Positions 14,404 to 14,662 of a stretch of 14,662 nt of DNA are shown here, piece by piece. The notes below the pieces were generated by a model. It did not search any database. It was given only the letters and a program-made list of their open reading frames with translations, and was not told where the DNA came from. The DNA is from an uncultured Clostridia bacterium (GTDB lineage Bacteria > Bacillota > Clostridia > Oscillospirales > Oscillospiraceae). The translations under genes and the position numbers were made by a program. Within the stretch, counting starts at the first letter, position 1. Every line of letters starts with the position of its first letter. The stretch covers positions 1-14,662 of the forward strand of contig CALYTU010000027.1 of NCBI GenBank assembly GCA_945487445.1. The letters are read 5' to 3'.

Positions 14404-14545
14404 GGAAAACACCTCCAAAAAATACAACAAAAGCGGATGCCGACTGCACCCGCACAAACACACCGGCCGAGCCGGAAAAAGCTGTGTAAACCTCTTTGCC
14501 TATGGCGGGAGGTGAGGCGGTGCAACCGACCTTCTTTGTTTTTGC
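14404..14545 (-). promoter_or_regulatory. infC leader with attenuator fold (L20-leader-like)
   Basis: This is the transcribed leader of about 140 bases. Near its end, GCGGGTGC (14446-14453) pairs with GCATCCGC (14433-14440) through an 8-base stem with one GU pair and a 5-base loop, followed by a T-rich stretch (TTTTGTTGTATTTTTT). That is a terminator just before the ribosome binding site. An upstream GGTTGCACC (14519-14527) can pair with GGTGCAGTC (14442-14450), with two GU pairs, and would exclude the terminator. Separately, CACCTCC (14508-14514) is an exact complement of GGAGGTG (14410-14416). L20-controlled attenuation of this operon is known in Bacillus; the fold here is read by eye. Confidence 0.65.
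14433..14453 (-). terminator. Candidate attenuator terminator upstream of infC
   Basis: An 8-base stem with a 5-base loop (minus strand) is followed by a T-rich run at 14417-14432. It lies inside the leader, not after a gene, so it would end transcripts before infC unless an alternative pairing forms. Confidence 0.6.
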
Positions 14546-14551
14546 CCTGTT

Positions 14552-14580
14552 ATTATATAGGGTGATAATGAATTTGTCAA
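14552..14580 (-). promoter_or_regulatory. Perfect-consensus promoter of infC-rpmI-rplT
   Basis: On the minus strand, TTGACA (14575-14580), exactly 17 bases and TATAAT (14552-14557): both boxes match the sigma-A consensus fully. Transcription would start near 14545. This strength is expected for a ribosomal operon and suits control by attenuation downstream. Confidence 0.9.
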
Positions 14581-14662
14581 GGGGGAATCTTCTTGAGTTT
14601 CCGCAAATGTCTGCGTTGTCAAATGATGTGACCCCTGGTAGGAAGCCATCGGTGTGATAATA
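14581..14662. other. Unassigned end of window
   Basis: No gene, terminator or RNA could be supported in these last 82 bases. A TTGACA at about 14618-14623 on the minus strand has no -10 box at the right distance. Confidence 0.5.

Noticed and set aside
14410..14412. GTG as the infC start
   Set aside because: The GTG is part of the GGAGGTG ribosome binding site, leaving no spacing for another site.

Overview
The window looks like chromosomal DNA from a GC-rich member of the Clostridia, probably the Oscillospiraceae/Ruminococcaceae group. This is inferred from the AGGAGG-type ribosome binding sites, near-consensus sigma-A promoters in AT-rich gaps, GC-rich genes, spore-germination-like proteins, an SLH-domain surface protein, a MBOAT/DHHW acetylation pair and an infC-rpmI-rplT operon with a Firmicute-style leader. 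No phage, IS element, CRISPR array or tRNA was seen.

Layout, left to right. (1) 1-257, minus strand: two tandem near-consensus promoters and a leader that resembles an rRNA operon start; the operon itself would lie off the left edge. (2) 254-1568, minus: a coupled two-gene operon for a short GerAC-like exported protein and a short GerAB-like membrane protein, with no GerAA partner. (3) 1569-1952: a divergent control region. (4) 1953-3302, plus: a secreted protein with an N-terminal domain that may be lysozyme-like and three SLH repeats. (5) 3303-3564: a dispersed-type intergenic repeat, a strong terminator and a promoter. (6) 3565-6484, plus: a two-gene MBOAT O-acetyltransferase and DHHW/AlgJ-like operon, closed by a bidirectional terminator. 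(7) 10788 down to 6643, minus: a MarR regulator and two half-transporters of a heterodimeric ABC exporter, each gene overlapping the next. (8) 10789-11067: a divergent control region with a putative MarR operator and DnaA-box-like sequences. (9) 11068-13054, plus: malQ (4-alpha-glucanotransferase) overlapping a greA-family gene. (10) 14403 down to 13254, minus: infC-rpmI-rplT, with a perfect-consensus promoter, a leader that can fold as a transcription attenuator, and an AUC start codon on infC.

How they fit together. The SLH protein and the acetylation pair may both concern the cell surface, because SLH repeats bind secondary cell-wall polysaccharide and MBOAT/SGNH pairs acetylate such polymers. 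The MarR-ABC operon is a classic self-regulated exporter module. infC-rpmI-rplT is core translation, with the hallmarks of autoregulation. The most unusual parts are the orphan miniature Ger-like pair, whose last stop codon lies inside the -35 box of the putative rRNA promoter, and the infC leader.
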